From Streptomyces sp. CBMA29 (GTDB lineage Bacteria > Actinomycetota > Actinomycetes > Streptomycetales > Streptomycetaceae): 64,000 bases of DNA. Each line of letters starts with the position of its first letter. Position 1 is the stretch's first letter. A model generated the notes under the pieces. The model did no database searches, was not told the DNA's origin, and saw only the letters and a list, made by a program, of their open reading frames with translations. The position numbers were made by a program, and so were the translations under genes. This document shows, piece after piece, positions 23,933-33,693 of the stretch. The stretch spans positions 62,001 through 126,000 of the forward strand of contig NZ_MECL01000220.1 in assembly GCF_014596445.1 (NCBI RefSeq), written 5' to 3'.

Positions 23933-25188
23933 TCAGGCCCCCGCGCCCGCACTTGACGTTCCGCGCCCGGCTGGCCGCCGCCTTCGCCGGGCTCTTCCTC
24001 CTCTCGGGGACGGCGCTGCTGGCGTTCGTCGTGGTGCTGGCGCGTTACGGGACGACGCGGCAGGTGCAGGGCATCGAGGTCAGCCGCGACACCGGGGGAC
24101 CGACGGACGCCGCGCCGTACGCCCCCACTGGCCGTACCGGACCCGTCGTGCCCCACGGTGACGCTGGAACCACTGGCACCACTGGCGGCTCCGGTGACAC
24201 CGGCGGCTCCGGCGACGGCATCTCGATCCGGGCGCTGCACTGGACCGTGGGCGCCGTACAGGACGCGGCGCTGCACCAGATGATCCTGTGGTCGGCGATC
24301 GGCCTGGTGCTCGTGACGGTGCTGGCCGCCGCCACCGGCTGGTGGCTCGCGGGGCGGGCGCTGCGCCCGGTCGCGGCCGTGACGGACGCCGCCCGCCGGA
24401 TCAGCGAGCAGAATCTGCACGAACGCCTGGCGTTGAGCGGTCCGGCCGACGAACTCCAGCGCCTGGCCGACACGTTCGACACGATGCTCGACCGGCTGGA
24501 GAAGTCCTTCGAGAGCCAGCGCCGCTTCGTCGCCAACGCCTCCCACGAACTGCGCACCCCGCTGGCCGTCCAGCGCACCAGCCTCGAAGTCGGCCTCGCC
24601 GACCCGCTCCCCGACGGCCTCGCCGACGTGCGCGACGACCTCCTCACCGTCAACCGGGACGCCGAGCGGCTGATCGACGCGCTGCTGCTGCTCGCCCGCG
24701 GCGACCGCGGCCTCGAACGTACCGAGCAGGTCGACCTCGTACCGCTGGCGCGTCAACTGACCGGCGAGCTGAGCCACTTGGCGCAGGAGAGGGACGTCCG
24801 GCTCACCCTGACCGCCGACCGGCCGCTGCGCGTCGAGGGCGACCCGGTCCTGCTGCGGCACCTCCTGCTCAACCTGATCCGCAACGCCGTCCAGTACAAC
24901 CACCCCGGCGGCGCCGTCTCCCTCGTCCTCACCGCCGACACCCTCACGGTCACCAACACCGGCGACCCGGTGCCCGCCGACCGCGTGCCCGACCTCTTCG
25001 AGCCCTTCCGCCGTCTCGCCCCCGACCGCACCACCGCCTCAACCCCGTCCGGCCACGGACTCGGCCTCGCGATCGTCCGCTCCATCGCCACCGCCCACCA
25101 CGCCACCCTCACCGCTCGCCCCACCCGCCCCGGCGGCCTGGCCGTCACCGTCACCTTCGCCCGCCCCGACCGTACGATCGCGGCGTGA
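23923..25188 (+). CDS. Sensor histidine kinase
   Basis: 421 residues from GTG at 23923. A first transmembrane helix (about 15-40) and a short extracellular loop rich in Gly/Thr (TGTTGGSGDTGGSGDG) lead to a second helix (LWSAIGLVLVTVLAAATGWW). HAMP follows, then DHp with phospho-acceptor His208 (ASHELRTPLAV), and an HATPase domain with N-box NLIRNAVQYN and GHGLGLAIV. The extracellular loop is short, as in intramembrane-sensing kinases that watch ABC transporters or the envelope. It is translationally coupled at both ends. Confidence 0.95.
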   Translation: MPLIRPPRPHLTFRARLAAAFAGLFLLSGTALLAFVVVLARYGTTRQVQGIEVSRDTGGPTDAAPYAPTGRTGPVVPHGDAGTTGTTGGSGDTGGSGDGISIRALHWTVGAVQDAALHQMILWSAIGLVLVTVLAAATGWWLAGRALRPVAAVTDAARRISEQNLHERLALSGPADELQRLADTFDTMLDRLEKSFESQRRFVANASHELRTPLAVQRTSLEVGLADPLPDGLADVRDDLLTVNRDAERLIDALLLLARGDRGLERTEQVDLVPLARQLTGELSHLAQERDVRLTLTADRPLRVEGDPVLLRHLLLNLIRNAVQYNHPGGAVSLVLTADTLTVTNTGDPVPADRVPDLFEPFRRLAPDRTTASTPSGHGLGLAIVRSIATAHHATLTARPTRPGGLAVTVTFARPDRTIAA

Positions 25189-25580
25189 CGATCACCTACG
25201 AGTGGCGCGGCGACGTGGACAACGACGCGCTCAACTCCCTTCACGCCGACGGCTTCGGCGGCCCGCCCGACCGCACCGACTGGCGCGCCCGCCTCGAACG
25301 CCACAGCCTCGGCTGGGTCTGCGCCCACGACGACACCCGCCTCATCGGCTTCGTCAACGTCATCTGGGACGGCGGCGCCCACGCCTTCGTCCTGGACACC
25401 GTCGTCTCCCGCCCCCACCGCACGAAGGGCGTCGGCGCCCGCCTCGTCGCGACCGCCGCCCACCACGCCCGCGCCGCCCACTGCGAATGGCTCCACGTCG
25501 ACTTCGAGCCCCACCTCCGCCCCTTCTACCTCGACACCTGCGGCTTCCGCCCCACCCCAGCGGGCCTGATCGCCCTGTGA
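25185..25580 (+). CDS. GNAT family N-acetyltransferase
   Basis: 131 residues from GTG at 25185, overlapping the kinase stop (GTGA). The GNAT core is visible: WVCAHDDTRLIGFVNVIWD, AFVLDTVVSRPHRTKGVGARLV (acetyl-CoA loop; canonical form R/Q-x-x-G-x-G/A, here RTKGVG) and LHVDFEPHLRPFYLDTCGF. The substrate is unknown. Co-transcription with the two-component genes is likely from the overlap. Confidence 0.92.
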   Translation: MTITYEWRGDVDNDALNSLHADGFGGPPDRTDWRARLERHSLGWVCAHDDTRLIGFVNVIWDGGAHAFVLDTVVSRPHRTKGVGARLVATAAHHARAAHCEWLHVDFEPHLRPFYLDTCGFRPTPAGLIAL

Positions 25581-25617
25581 ATCGGGCCCAGTTGGGCTCA
25601 GCCGGGCCCGCGGGCCC

Positions 25618-27681
25618 TCAGGTTGTCGCTGTTGCGGGGTCGCTGGTGCTGGGGGTGCCGGTTTCTACGTGGGCGGCGAGGCGGCGGAGGTAGGCGGGGT
25701 CGGTGGTGGTGGTGACGGTGATGTCGTACCAGTGGTTGCCGGCGGGGACGCCCCAGGCGGGGACGGTGCGGGAGGCGCCGGCGGCGACGGTGTAGCTGTA
25801 GTGGGCGGTGGGGGCGTAGGCGTCGGTGGCGTTGAAGGTGACGGGGGCGCTGGAGGGGTTGCTGAAGACGAGGGTGACCTGGCCGGTGGCGGGGGTGTGG
25901 CGGGCGGTCACCTCGGGGCCGACGGAGCCCGCGGTGCCGGCCATGCGGCGCAGGAAGCCGTTGGGGCCGTAGACGGAGAAGTCGTAGCGGTCGGAGGCGG
26001 CGGGCATCAGCCAGGTGTCGACGAGGGACTTGCCCGCCTCGACGGTGTACGGCCAGGGGCCGTCGGAGCGGACCGCTGAGGTGACGAGGAAGGCGGCGCC
26101 CGCCGTGCCGAAGTTGCGGAAGGTGAACTGGAAGCGGCCGCCCGCGGGTTGGGTGTCGGCGGCCAGGTCGTACGGCAGCGGGCGGGCGTTGCGCAGGCCC
26201 GGTTCCTGGCGCGGGACGGCGCCGGTGGCGGGCGGGGTGGGGACGTAGTCGCCGGGGTTGTTGTGGTTCGGCGGTACGTAGCCGCCGGTGCCGGGGAGCG
26301 CGGGCGCGGCGGCGTTGCTGCGGGTGAAGTCGAAGGCGGCGGTGAGGTCGCCGCAGACCGCGCGGCGCCAGGGCGAGACGTTCGGGTTGCGCACGCCGAA
26401 CCGCTTCTCGATGAACTGCACGATCGAGGTGTGGTCGAAGGTCTGCGAGCACACCCAGCCGCCCGTGCTCCAGGGCGAGAGCACCATCATCGGCACGCGC
26501 GGTCCGAGCCCGTACGGCCCGGCCGCGTAACCGGAGAGCCCGCCGGTGTAGAGGTCCTGGGTGACGTCGGCGGTGGACAGCCCGCGGGCGGCGGAGGCGG
26601 GCGGGAAGGGCGGCACGACGTGGTCGAAGAAGCCGTCGTTCTCGTCGTACGTGAGGAAGACGGCCGTACGGCTCCACACGTCGGGGTCGGCGGTGAGTGC
26701 GTCCAGCACCTGGGAGACGTACCAAGCACCGTAATTGGCGGGCCAGTTGGGGTGTTCGCAGAACGCCTCGGGGGCGGCGATCCAGGAGACCTGGGGGAGT
26801 TTGCCGCCCACGACGTCGGCCCTGAGCCGGTCGAAGTAGCCGTCGCCGTTGCGGGCCGAGGTGCCGGTGCGGGCCTTGTCGTACAGGGCGCTGCCGGACT
26901 GGGCGTTGCGGTACTGGTTGAAGTACAGCAGGGAGTTGTCGCCGTAGTTGCCGATGAAGGGGTCGCTCGTCCAGCCCCAGCCGCCGCCGGGGTTCAGGCC
27001 GGTGCCGGTGTCCTGGTAGACCTTCCAGGAGATGCCCGCCTGCTCCAGGATCTCGGGGAAGGTGGTCCAGCCGTACCCGGCTTCCTCGTTGCCCAGCACC
27101 GGGCCGCCGCCCTTGCCGTCGTTGCCTGAGTAACCCGTGTACATGTAGTACCGGTTGGGGTCGGTGGAACTGAGCATCGAGCAGTGGTAGGCGTCGCAGA
27201 TGGTGAACGCGTCGGCGAGCGCGTAGTGGTACGGGATGTCCTGGCGGGTGAGGTGCGCCATCGTCGTGGTGGTCTTGGCCGGGATCCAGCGGTCGTAGGC
27301 GCCGCCGTTCCACGCCTGGTGGGTGCCGTACCAACTGTGGTCGAGGTCGCGGAGGAACTGGAGGCCGAGGTTGTCGATGTTCGGCCGGAAGGGGAGCGTC
27401 TCGTGTCCGGCGGAGTCGGCCTGGTGGAAGACGGACTTGCCGCTGGGGAGGGTGGCCGGGCGGGGGTCGCCGAAGCCGCGTACGCCGCGCAGGGTGCCGA
27501 AGTAGTGGTCGAAGGAGCGGTTCTCCTGCATCAGGACGACGATGTGCTCGACGTCCTGGAGGGTGCCGGTTCCCGCGGCGGCCGGGATCGAGGCGGCCTT
27601 GGCGATGCCGCCGGTGAGGACGGACGCGGCGGCGGTGGCTCCGGCGAGTTGCAGAAACCTTCGGCGGTCGACGTTGGGCAC
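25618..27681 (-). CDS. Tat-exported phospholipase C-like phosphoesterase
   Basis: 687 residues from GTG at 27681 with AGGAGA upstream; the protein opens with VPNVDRRRFLQLAGATAAAS, a twin-arginine signal. The catalytic domain carries EHIVVLMQENRSFDHYFGTL, YDENDGFFDHVVPP and PRVPMMVLSPWS, the metal and nucleophile motifs of the bacterial non-haemolytic phospholipase C/acid phosphatase AcpA superfamily. Two C-terminal DUF756-type beta domains follow (GRFQFTFRNFGTAGAAF and GQVTLVFSNPSSAPVTF). Likely role: extracellular phospholipid hydrolysis and phosphate scavenging. Confidence 0.93.
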   Translation of the reverse strand: MPNVDRRRFLQLAGATAAASVLTGGIAKAASIPAAAGTGTLQDVEHIVVLMQENRSFDHYFGTLRGVRGFGDPRPATLPSGKSVFHQADSAGHETLPFRPNIDNLGLQFLRDLDHSWYGTHQAWNGGAYDRWIPAKTTTTMAHLTRQDIPYHYALADAFTICDAYHCSMLSSTDPNRYYMYTGYSGNDGKGGGPVLGNEEAGYGWTTFPEILEQAGISWKVYQDTGTGLNPGGGWGWTSDPFIGNYGDNSLLYFNQYRNAQSGSALYDKARTGTSARNGDGYFDRLRADVVGGKLPQVSWIAAPEAFCEHPNWPANYGAWYVSQVLDALTADPDVWSRTAVFLTYDENDGFFDHVVPPFPPASAARGLSTADVTQDLYTGGLSGYAAGPYGLGPRVPMMVLSPWSTGGWVCSQTFDHTSIVQFIEKRFGVRNPNVSPWRRAVCGDLTAAFDFTRSNAAAPALPGTGGYVPPNHNNPGDYVPTPPATGAVPRQEPGLRNARPLPYDLAADTQPAGGRFQFTFRNFGTAGAAFLVTSAVRSDGPWPYTVEAGKSLVDTWLMPAASDRYDFSVYGPNGFLRRMAGTAGSVGPEVTARHTPATGQVTLVFSNPSSAPVTFNATDAYAPTAHYSYTVAAGASRTVPAWGVPAGNHWYDITVTTTTDPAYLRRLAAHVETGTPSTSDPATATT

Positions 27682-27974
27682 GGGGTTTCTCCTGACGGTC
27701 CGGTGGGGGCGGGCCCGCGTGCGCGGTGGTGTGTGCGGAGGGGGCATTTGCGGCATACGCGAACACGTGTGGCGTGCACATGATGGTGATCCGGGGCGGA
27801 TGGTGTCAATGGGGCGCGGACGGACGCGTGTTCCGGCCTTCTTTCACCGGGAAGCCGTGACGCACAGGGTGATTGACATGTTCACGGCTCCTCGGGATCC
27901 TGTGGGAATGTGCTTCCGCTGATGTTGACTCCTGTGCGGAAGCGGTGGAGTCGGGCCGAGGACGGGACGCGACG

Positions 27975-29090
27975 ATGATGCTTCTGCGAAGTCTCCACGG
28001 CACGGCCAGCAGGGCCAGTACGGCGGGTGCGCGCGCCGCCACCGCCACCCTCTTCGGCGCGCTCGCCGCCGTACTGGCCCTGCTGGCCGTGCTGGTGAGT
28101 CCCGCGCCCGCCCAGGCGTCCCAGACCGCCATCCACAACGCCGACCCGAGCGTGATCCGGGTCGGCGGCACGTACATCTCGGCCGAGACGTCGGGCGGCG
28201 GCATCGCCGTACGGAAGGCGTCGTCGCCAGACGCCCTCGGCGCGGCGGCTTCCCGCAAGGTCTGGTCGGACACCAAGGGCCGCGGTGAGGTGTGGGCCCC
28301 GGAGATCGTCGTGGACGGCGGCCGTTACTACATCTACTTCACGTCGGGCGCCGGCGCCGCGCACCGGATGTACGTCATCAGCTCGGCGACCGCCGACAGC
28401 GGCTACGGCGCCGAGACCCAACTCGCCCTGCCCAACGACAAATGGGCCATCGACGGGAATCTCTTCACCTTCAACGGGCAGCGCTGGTTCGTCTGGTCGG
28501 GCTGGTCGGGCGACACGAACGTCGAACAGAACCTGTACATCGTCCGGATGAGCAGCCCCACCGCGCCGACCGGCGCGCGCTACATCATCTCCCAGCCGCG
28601 CGAGAGCTGGGAGCGCGTCGTCGGCAACCCGTACATCAACGAGGCGCCCGCCGCCATCAAGGACCCCAACGGCCAGCTCCACATCGTCTATTCGGCCAAC
28701 GGGAGCTGGAGCGACCAGTACTGCATGGCCGATCTGCGGCTGCGCTCCGGCGGTGACCCGACGTACGTCTGGGACTGGTACAAGTCCAACGGCTGCCTCT
28801 TCGGCGCCCACGCCGCCACCATGATGTCCGGCTGGGACCCCACCCTCCACGTTGACGGCCCCGGCTCCCACAGCTTCGTCCTCCTCAACGGCGACATCGG
28901 CACCAGCCCGCCCGCCGGCCCCCGCTTCCCCCTCGTGTTCACCGCCGTCCCCAAGGGCACCCCCTACTCCTGGTCCAACCGCTACTGGTTCACCGGCACC
29001 TTCTGCTGGTGGGGCAACACCACGTACTCCCGCGCCAACGTCCCCGGCCCCGCCTCCGACACCGGCTTCAGCCTGAAGTTCTTCGAATAA
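27975..29090 (+). CDS. Secreted GH43-like glycosidase
   Basis: 371 residues from ATG at 27975, which is followed directly by a second ATG. A signal segment (TLFGALAAVLALLAVLVSPAPAQA) precedes a five-bladed propeller-type domain: NADPSVIRVGGTYI (catalytic base Asp), EVWAPEIVVDGGRYYIYFTS, KWAIDGNLFTFNGQRWFVWS (pKa-modulating Asp) and NPYINEAPAAIKDPNG (acid Glu). These are GH43-clan landmarks, pointing to arabinan or xylan side-chain cleavage. No CBM is attached. It is divergent from the phospholipase-like gene. Confidence 0.85.
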   Translation: MMLLRSLHGTASRASTAGARAATATLFGALAAVLALLAVLVSPAPAQASQTAIHNADPSVIRVGGTYISAETSGGGIAVRKASSPDALGAAASRKVWSDTKGRGEVWAPEIVVDGGRYYIYFTSGAGAAHRMYVISSATADSGYGAETQLALPNDKWAIDGNLFTFNGQRWFVWSGWSGDTNVEQNLYIVRMSSPTAPTGARYIISQPRESWERVVGNPYINEAPAAIKDPNGQLHIVYSANGSWSDQYCMADLRLRSGGDPTYVWDWYKSNGCLFGAHAATMMSGWDPTLHVDGPGSHSFVLLNGDIGTSPPAGPRFPLVFTAVPKGTPYSWSNRYWFTGTFCWWGNTTYSRANVPGPASDTGFSLKFFE

Positions 29091-29225
29091 CCCCCGCCGA
29101 TCCCGCGACCCCGCCGGTCCCGCGGCCCCGGCGTGCGCCCCGCCGGGACCCGGTCCCCGGCCCCGCACCACGCTCCGACGGCACCCGTGACCGAGGGACA
29201 CCTTCGAGATGGTGTCAACGGACGA

Positions 29226-29273
29226 ACTCGTCCGCCCCGATGCCGGAGAGCCGGCTGGCTGGGGCGGACGAGT
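29226..29273 (-). terminator. Terminator between convergent genes
   Basis: A 13-bp stem (ACTCGTCCGCCCC / GGGGCGGACGAGT) around a 22-base loop that itself can pair (CCGG/CCGG). It lies 27 bases past the stop of the FG-GAP gene (29300, minus) and 136 bases past the plus-strand glycosidase stop. Confidence 0.65.
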
Positions 29274-29299
29274 CCGTGGACCGGACGGCAAGCGCCGTG

Positions 29300-31591
29300 T
29301 CAGATCAGGCTGTTGTAGGTGTTCCAGCCGGATCCGATCGTCGTACGCGGCGCGAAGGTGCCGTCGCCGCGGCCCTCGTAGAGCCAGAGCGCGCCGGACG
29401 CGTCGCGGGCCACGAGGTCGGGCTTGCCGTCGCTGGTGAGGTCACCCGCGCCGGCCATCGCCGTGAAGATGTTCCAGCCGGGTCCGATCTTCGTGCGCGG
29501 TGCGAAGGTGCCGTCGCCGCGGCCCCGGTAGAGCCACAGCGCGCCGTCGGCGTCCCGCGCCAGGAAGTCGGCCCTGCCGTCACCGGTGATGTCGCCCACC
29601 GCGGTCAGCGAGTTGAAGATGTTCCAGCCGGGCCCGATCTTCGTGCGCGGTGCGAAGGTGCCGTCGCCGCGGCCCTCGTAGAGCCACAGCGCGCCGGACG
29701 CGTCGCGGGCGATCAGATCGGCCTTGCCGTCACCGGTCAGATCACCCGCACCGATCAGCGCGTTGTACGTGTTCCACCCCGCCCCGACCTTCACGCGAGC
29801 CGTGAACGGGTGGGCGTCCCCGCCGCCGCGGTAGTACCAGAGCACGCCGCTTGCGTCACGGGCGACCAGGTCACCCGACCCGTGCACGGTCAGGCGCGAC
29901 AGCGCAGTGATCGCGGTGTATCCCTGCCAGCCGCCACCGACGGCCACCCGCGGCTGGTACGGCCCTGTGGCCTTCCCCGTACCGTCGTAACGCCACAGCG
30001 TCCCCTGCGCGTCGCGCGCGAGGAGGCGGCTGTTGACCGGGACGGCAGACGGGCTGTCGACGTCGAAGCCGACCGTGGCTTCCGGACTGGCGTCGCCCGC
30101 GTCGGACGCCTTGAAGCGGACGTCCGTCACGATCTTCCAGGCATCGACGTCCGCACCGGCCGCCAGGGCATAGGTCAGGGTGTGGTCACCGGCGGGCAGG
30201 TCGCACGACACGGCCTCGGCCGCGTTGTTGACCGGTCCCCCGGCGTGGGCGCAGGCGCCCTGCGGCCCGCCGCTCACCGACGCGACCTTGATGTCGACCG
30301 CGGCCTCGGTCCAGTCGGGCTGGCCTTCCGCCGGGCGGAACGCGATGGTGAGCCGACCAGGGCTCTCGGCGTGGACGGCTACCGTGTGTGTCGCCGTGGA
30401 CGACGCCGCAAGGTCGGTGACCGTCAGGTCGATGGCGCTCTGGGTCTGTTCGATCAGGCCGCGCGAGTATGTGGGATCGGACGGGCCCTCCACCGGTCCC
30501 GGATACTCGCCGACCGCGAGGAACCGGCTGCCGTTGACTGGCGCGATGTCATGGAACGCGTAGGACGGATAGTCGGCATCGGTCACGGTCGCGCCGAGTT
30601 GCTTCGTCCAGGCGGTGCCGTCGTAGTGCCAGAAGACGGGGTCGGCGCGCACCGACGTATCGTCCTCGCCGACCGCCCACAATCCGCCGTGTCCGTCCGG
30701 CCGGATGGCCTCGACGAGGTACTCGGACAGATCCCCGGTGACGTCGTGCCATGCCGAACCGTCCCAGCGCTCGACGTGCGTGAGGGTTGGTCCGGCGCCC
30801 GGGGAATAGCCCCATCCGGCCATGTAGACGTTGTCCGGGGACACCGCGGCCACCGCTGCCATGGTGACGACCGCCGGCGCCGGCGGCTGGGGCATCAGCG
30901 TCCAGGTCGTCCCGTCCCAGTGGTACGCCACCGGGTGGCCGCCTTCCACGGGGAACTGCATTCCCGTCGCGTAGGCGTCGTTCGCGGACAGTGCGTCGAT
31001 GCCGCGGATGTCCACGCCTGCCGGGAGCGCGAAGGTCTGCCAGGCACCGTCGCTGTAGGTGTAAAGGGCGTTTCCGCCCTTGAAGAGCCTGCCGGGGACG
31101 GCCTTGATCGGCACCTCGATCCAGGTCCGGTCGAAAGCACCGGCGGTCGGTACGACCTCCCAGCGCGTCCCGTCGAAGTGGGCCAGATACTGCGTCCCGG
31201 CGGAGAACGTCGGCTTGGAACCGTAGGCCCACACGTCGTCCGCCGATGCCGCGCTGACCGCCGACCACGAGTCGACCTGCGGCAGCGCGGGGTCCGTGAC
31301 CGCCGACCACGCCTGCCCGTCCCAGCGCATGATAACGCCGTTGCCGTCGCGCCCCCTGCCGGACGCCCACGCATGGTCGGCATCCACCGACGTCACCGAT
31401 TGCAGCGAATCCGCGGCGGTCGCGCCTGACAACGTCGCTTTCCAGCCCGGTGTCGATACGTGGTGCGTCGCGGGTCCTGTGTCTGCCGCCGCCGTCTGCT
31501 CCGAACTCACCAGCGCGGTGAGCAGGGCGAGCCCCACTGTGCTCGCCACGGCAAGCCGCCGGGCGTGTTTGAGCGTGCGCTTCCTTTTCAT
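29300..31591 (-). CDS. Secreted FG-GAP/VCBS-repeat protein
   Basis: 763 residues from ATG at 31591 with GGAGGG upstream. The signal peptide (RRLAVASTVGLALLTALVSS) is followed by a propeller-like N-terminal half with repeated WDG-type motifs (IMRWDGQAWSAVTD, HFDGTRWEVVPTA, YHWDGTTWTLMPQ), then a beta-sandwich, then at least five C-terminal repeats of about 47 residues (ARDASGALWLYEGRGDGTF, KIGPGWNIFNSL, GDLTGDGKADL). The repeats contain Ca-binding-like D-x-T-G-D-G-K-x-D loops. The last repeats are nearly identical in DNA. The function is unknown; surface binding is plausible. Confidence 0.88.
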   Translation of the reverse strand: MKRKRTLKHARRLAVASTVGLALLTALVSSEQTAAADTGPATHHVSTPGWKATLSGATAADSLQSVTSVDADHAWASGRGRDGNGVIMRWDGQAWSAVTDPALPQVDSWSAVSAASADDVWAYGSKPTFSAGTQYLAHFDGTRWEVVPTAGAFDRTWIEVPIKAVPGRLFKGGNALYTYSDGAWQTFALPAGVDIRGIDALSANDAYATGMQFPVEGGHPVAYHWDGTTWTLMPQPPAPAVVTMAAVAAVSPDNVYMAGWGYSPGAGPTLTHVERWDGSAWHDVTGDLSEYLVEAIRPDGHGGLWAVGEDDTSVRADPVFWHYDGTAWTKQLGATVTDADYPSYAFHDIAPVNGSRFLAVGEYPGPVEGPSDPTYSRGLIEQTQSAIDLTVTDLAASSTATHTVAVHAESPGRLTIAFRPAEGQPDWTEAAVDIKVASVSGGPQGACAHAGGPVNNAAEAVSCDLPAGDHTLTYALAAGADVDAWKIVTDVRFKASDAGDASPEATVGFDVDSPSAVPVNSRLLARDAQGTLWRYDGTGKATGPYQPRVAVGGGWQGYTAITALSRLTVHGSGDLVARDASGVLWYYRGGGDAHPFTARVKVGAGWNTYNALIGAGDLTGDGKADLIARDASGALWLYEGRGDGTFAPRTKIGPGWNIFNSLTAVGDITGDGRADFLARDADGALWLYRGRGDGTFAPRTKIGPGWNIFTAMAGAGDLTSDGKPDLVARDASGALWLYEGRGDGTFAPRTTIGSGWNTYNSLI

Positions 31592-31610
31592 GACGCGTCC
31601 CCTCCCTCCG

Positions 31611-31639
31611 GCAACAGCCCCCGTGCACGGGGCTGTTGC
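31611..31639 (-). promoter_or_regulatory. Leader hairpin upstream of the FG-GAP gene
   Basis: Perfect 11-bp stem (GCAACAGCCCC / GGGGCTGTTGC) with a 7-base loop, in the 5' leader of the minus-strand gene, about 20 bases upstream of the ATG and just before the GGAGGG ribosome binding site. It could be an mRNA-stabilising or regulatory element, or a terminator for an upstream transcript. Confidence 0.5.
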
Positions 31640-32058
31640 GTTCTCCTCATGTCCTCCGCAGCGGGACCTGACGCGTTGCCCGCGGGCACGGCGCAGCCGT
31701 TCGCGGCGCGTTCGCGCGTCCCTGTCCGGAAGTCCCCTCCGTACGCGGCTCGTCCGGGTGCCCGTGGACTCGGCACCCATGCCGACTTGTGGGGCCCGCC
31801 CGGCCGTGGGATCGGCCAGGCGTATCCGCCCGTGCCCGCGACCGCCCCCTGCGGTGCCGGGTAGTTTGCCACATCCGTCTCAGGGTTTTCCGACACGAAC
31901 GCGCAGACCGCGTCATCGTCCGCACACCCCGCACACCCCGCACACCCCGCACGGCCGCCCCGGGCTTCCCCGAGCCGCGCCGCGGCCGGTCCACAGGCTG
32001 GGGACACCGCTCGGGAACGTCACCGCTCGGGAGCACGCGGGAGCACGCGGGGGCCCGG
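31640..32058. other. Non-coding region with short tandem repeats
   Basis: No supported gene. It holds three copies of a 9-bp unit GCACACCCC at about 31920-31950 and repeated GGGAGCACGC at 32030-32050. The latter lies just past the stop of the SpoIIE-type phosphatase. Confidence 0.5.
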
Positions 32059-33525
32059 TCAGGTGCGTGGCGGGACGCGCAGCGCGAGCAGTGCGGTGTC
32101 GTCGCTGGCCCAGCCGCCGTGGTAGTCGCCGAGCGTGTCGGCGATGTGCGCGATGGTCGCGGCGGCGTCCATGGCGTGGGTGTCGGCGAGGGTACGGGCG
32201 AGGGCGGCCTCGTCGAACATCGGCTGGCGCGGCCCCGCGCCGCGCGGGTCGGGCCGCGCCTCGCAGGCGCCGTCGGTGTAGAGCAGGAGCAGGTCGCCGG
32301 GGGCCAGCCGGAAGCGGACGTTGGTCAGGCGTACGGGGTCGACCACGCCGAGGAGGGTGCCGGAGGCGCCGGTCTGCCGGACGCGGCCGTCGGCGCGGCG
32401 GATCAGGGCGGGCGGGTGCCCCGCCAGGCACAGCCGCCCCGACACCCCGGACCCGGTGGTACGGAAGGTGGTCTGGACGGCGGTCAGGAAGCGGGGGGCG
32501 CCCTGCGCGAGCATGGCGGTGTTCAGCCGGTCGAGCACCACCGCGGGCGACAGGTGCTCACCGGCGTCCGCGCGCAGGGTGTAGCGGGCCAGGGCGGTCA
32601 CCTTGGCCGCCTCGGTGCCCTTGCCGCACACATCGCCCATGACGGCGGTCCACCATGCCCCGCGGGCCTGGAACAGGTCGTAGAAGTCGCCCACCACACT
32701 GATGTCGCCGCTGGCCGGGATGTACAGGGCGGCGGCGTCCACGCCCGGCACCGGGCGCAGGACCGGGGGCAGCAGGCTGTCCTGGAGGCTGCGGGCCAGT
32801 TCGCGGGAGGCGGCCAGCGCGCCCTGCGCGGTCGACAGCGCGTTCTCGGCGGTCTGGAGCGCGGTGTGCACGCGGTCGAGCGACATCCGCACGTTGATCT
32901 CGTTGGACACCGCCCGCGCCAGGACCGACATCGTCTCCAGCTCCCGCAGCGTCCACACCCGCGGGCCGGCGTCGATCACGCACATGGTGCCGATCGCCTG
33001 GCCGTCGGTGGTCATGATCGGGAACCCGGCCCACGCGCCCACGCTCCACGGCCCGATCGCCGGATGCCCCGCCGTCCGCGGGTCCTTCTCCGCGTCCTCC
33101 ACCACGAACGGCCCGTTCGCGCCGACGGCGAAGTAGCAGAAGCTGTCGCCCACCTCGTTCTGCCAGCTCTCCACGTCCCCGTAGGGCAGGTGCGAGACCG
33201 ACTTCCAGTACGTACGGGACTCGCCGACGAAGGTGATCGCGGAGATCGCGGCGCCGGTCACCGACACCGCCAGCCTGGTCAGATCGTCGAAGACCCGCTC
33301 CGGGGTGGAGCCGACCATGCCGCTGGCGTCGAGCGCCGCCAGCCGGGCCGGGTCGGACAGTACGGCCGGCAACCCGTCCGCCCGTACGCCGCCCGGATAC
33401 TCTCTCGCTCCCGCCACCACAACCCTGCCCGTTCCGTCAGACGGCGTTTTTCGCGCGCCAGCCAACCACGCGTTCCGGGCCCTTGTCAGCTTCCTGCCAC
33501 AATGATCCGAACTTCCGTCCCGCAT
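32059..33525 (-). CDS. GAF-SpoIIE PP2C-type phosphatase
   Basis: Up to 488 residues. A GAF sensor domain (about 85-235: ISAITFVGESRTYWKSV, GAWAGFPIMTTDGQAIGTMCVID) and a helical linker (RELARSLQDSLLPPVLRPVP) lead to a SpoIIE PPM phosphatase domain. Metal Asp residues are visible in GDFYDLFQ, MGDVCGKGTEAA, LLYTDGACEARPD and GGWASDDTALLAL. Such phosphatases dephosphorylate STAS anti-sigma antagonists. A STAS protein and a SigB/SigF-type sigma factor are encoded close by, so a partner-switch role is plausible. The start is uncertain: a GTG near residue 35 (VVVAGAREYPGG) would also fit. Confidence 0.92.
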   Translation of the reverse strand: MRDGSSDHCGRKLTRARNAWLAGARKTPSDGTGRVVVAGAREYPGGVRADGLPAVLSDPARLAALDASGMVGSTPERVFDDLTRLAVSVTGAAISAITFVGESRTYWKSVSHLPYGDVESWQNEVGDSFCYFAVGANGPFVVEDAEKDPRTAGHPAIGPWSVGAWAGFPIMTTDGQAIGTMCVIDAGPRVWTLRELETMSVLARAVSNEINVRMSLDRVHTALQTAENALSTAQGALAASRELARSLQDSLLPPVLRPVPGVDAAALYIPASGDISVVGDFYDLFQARGAWWTAVMGDVCGKGTEAAKVTALARYTLRADAGEHLSPAVVLDRLNTAMLAQGAPRFLTAVQTTFRTTGSGVSGRLCLAGHPPALIRRADGRVRQTGASGTLLGVVDPVRLTNVRFRLAPGDLLLLYTDGACEARPDPRGAGPRQPMFDEAALARTLADTHAMDAAATIAHIADTLGDYHGGWASDDTALLALRVPPRT

Positions 33526-33693
33526 CCAGTATGAGGGCCCGCCCCCCCGGGGCGCGCGGGCCCGGGTCGCGCGGGCGGACGGCCCGCTACGGCGTCGGCG
33601 ACCGGATCCTGGCGGCTTTCGCGGGTGCGGTCCGCGGTGACGTGGGAGTCTTGGCCACGTATGGGAACGGTCTGCGAGGGAAGCTCACCATTT

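Noticed and set aside
25604..25617. GGGCCCGCGGGCCC palindrome as terminator or operator
   Set aside because: It has no loop and abuts the phospholipase-like stop codon at 25618. In DNA this rich in G and C it is not strong enough to call.
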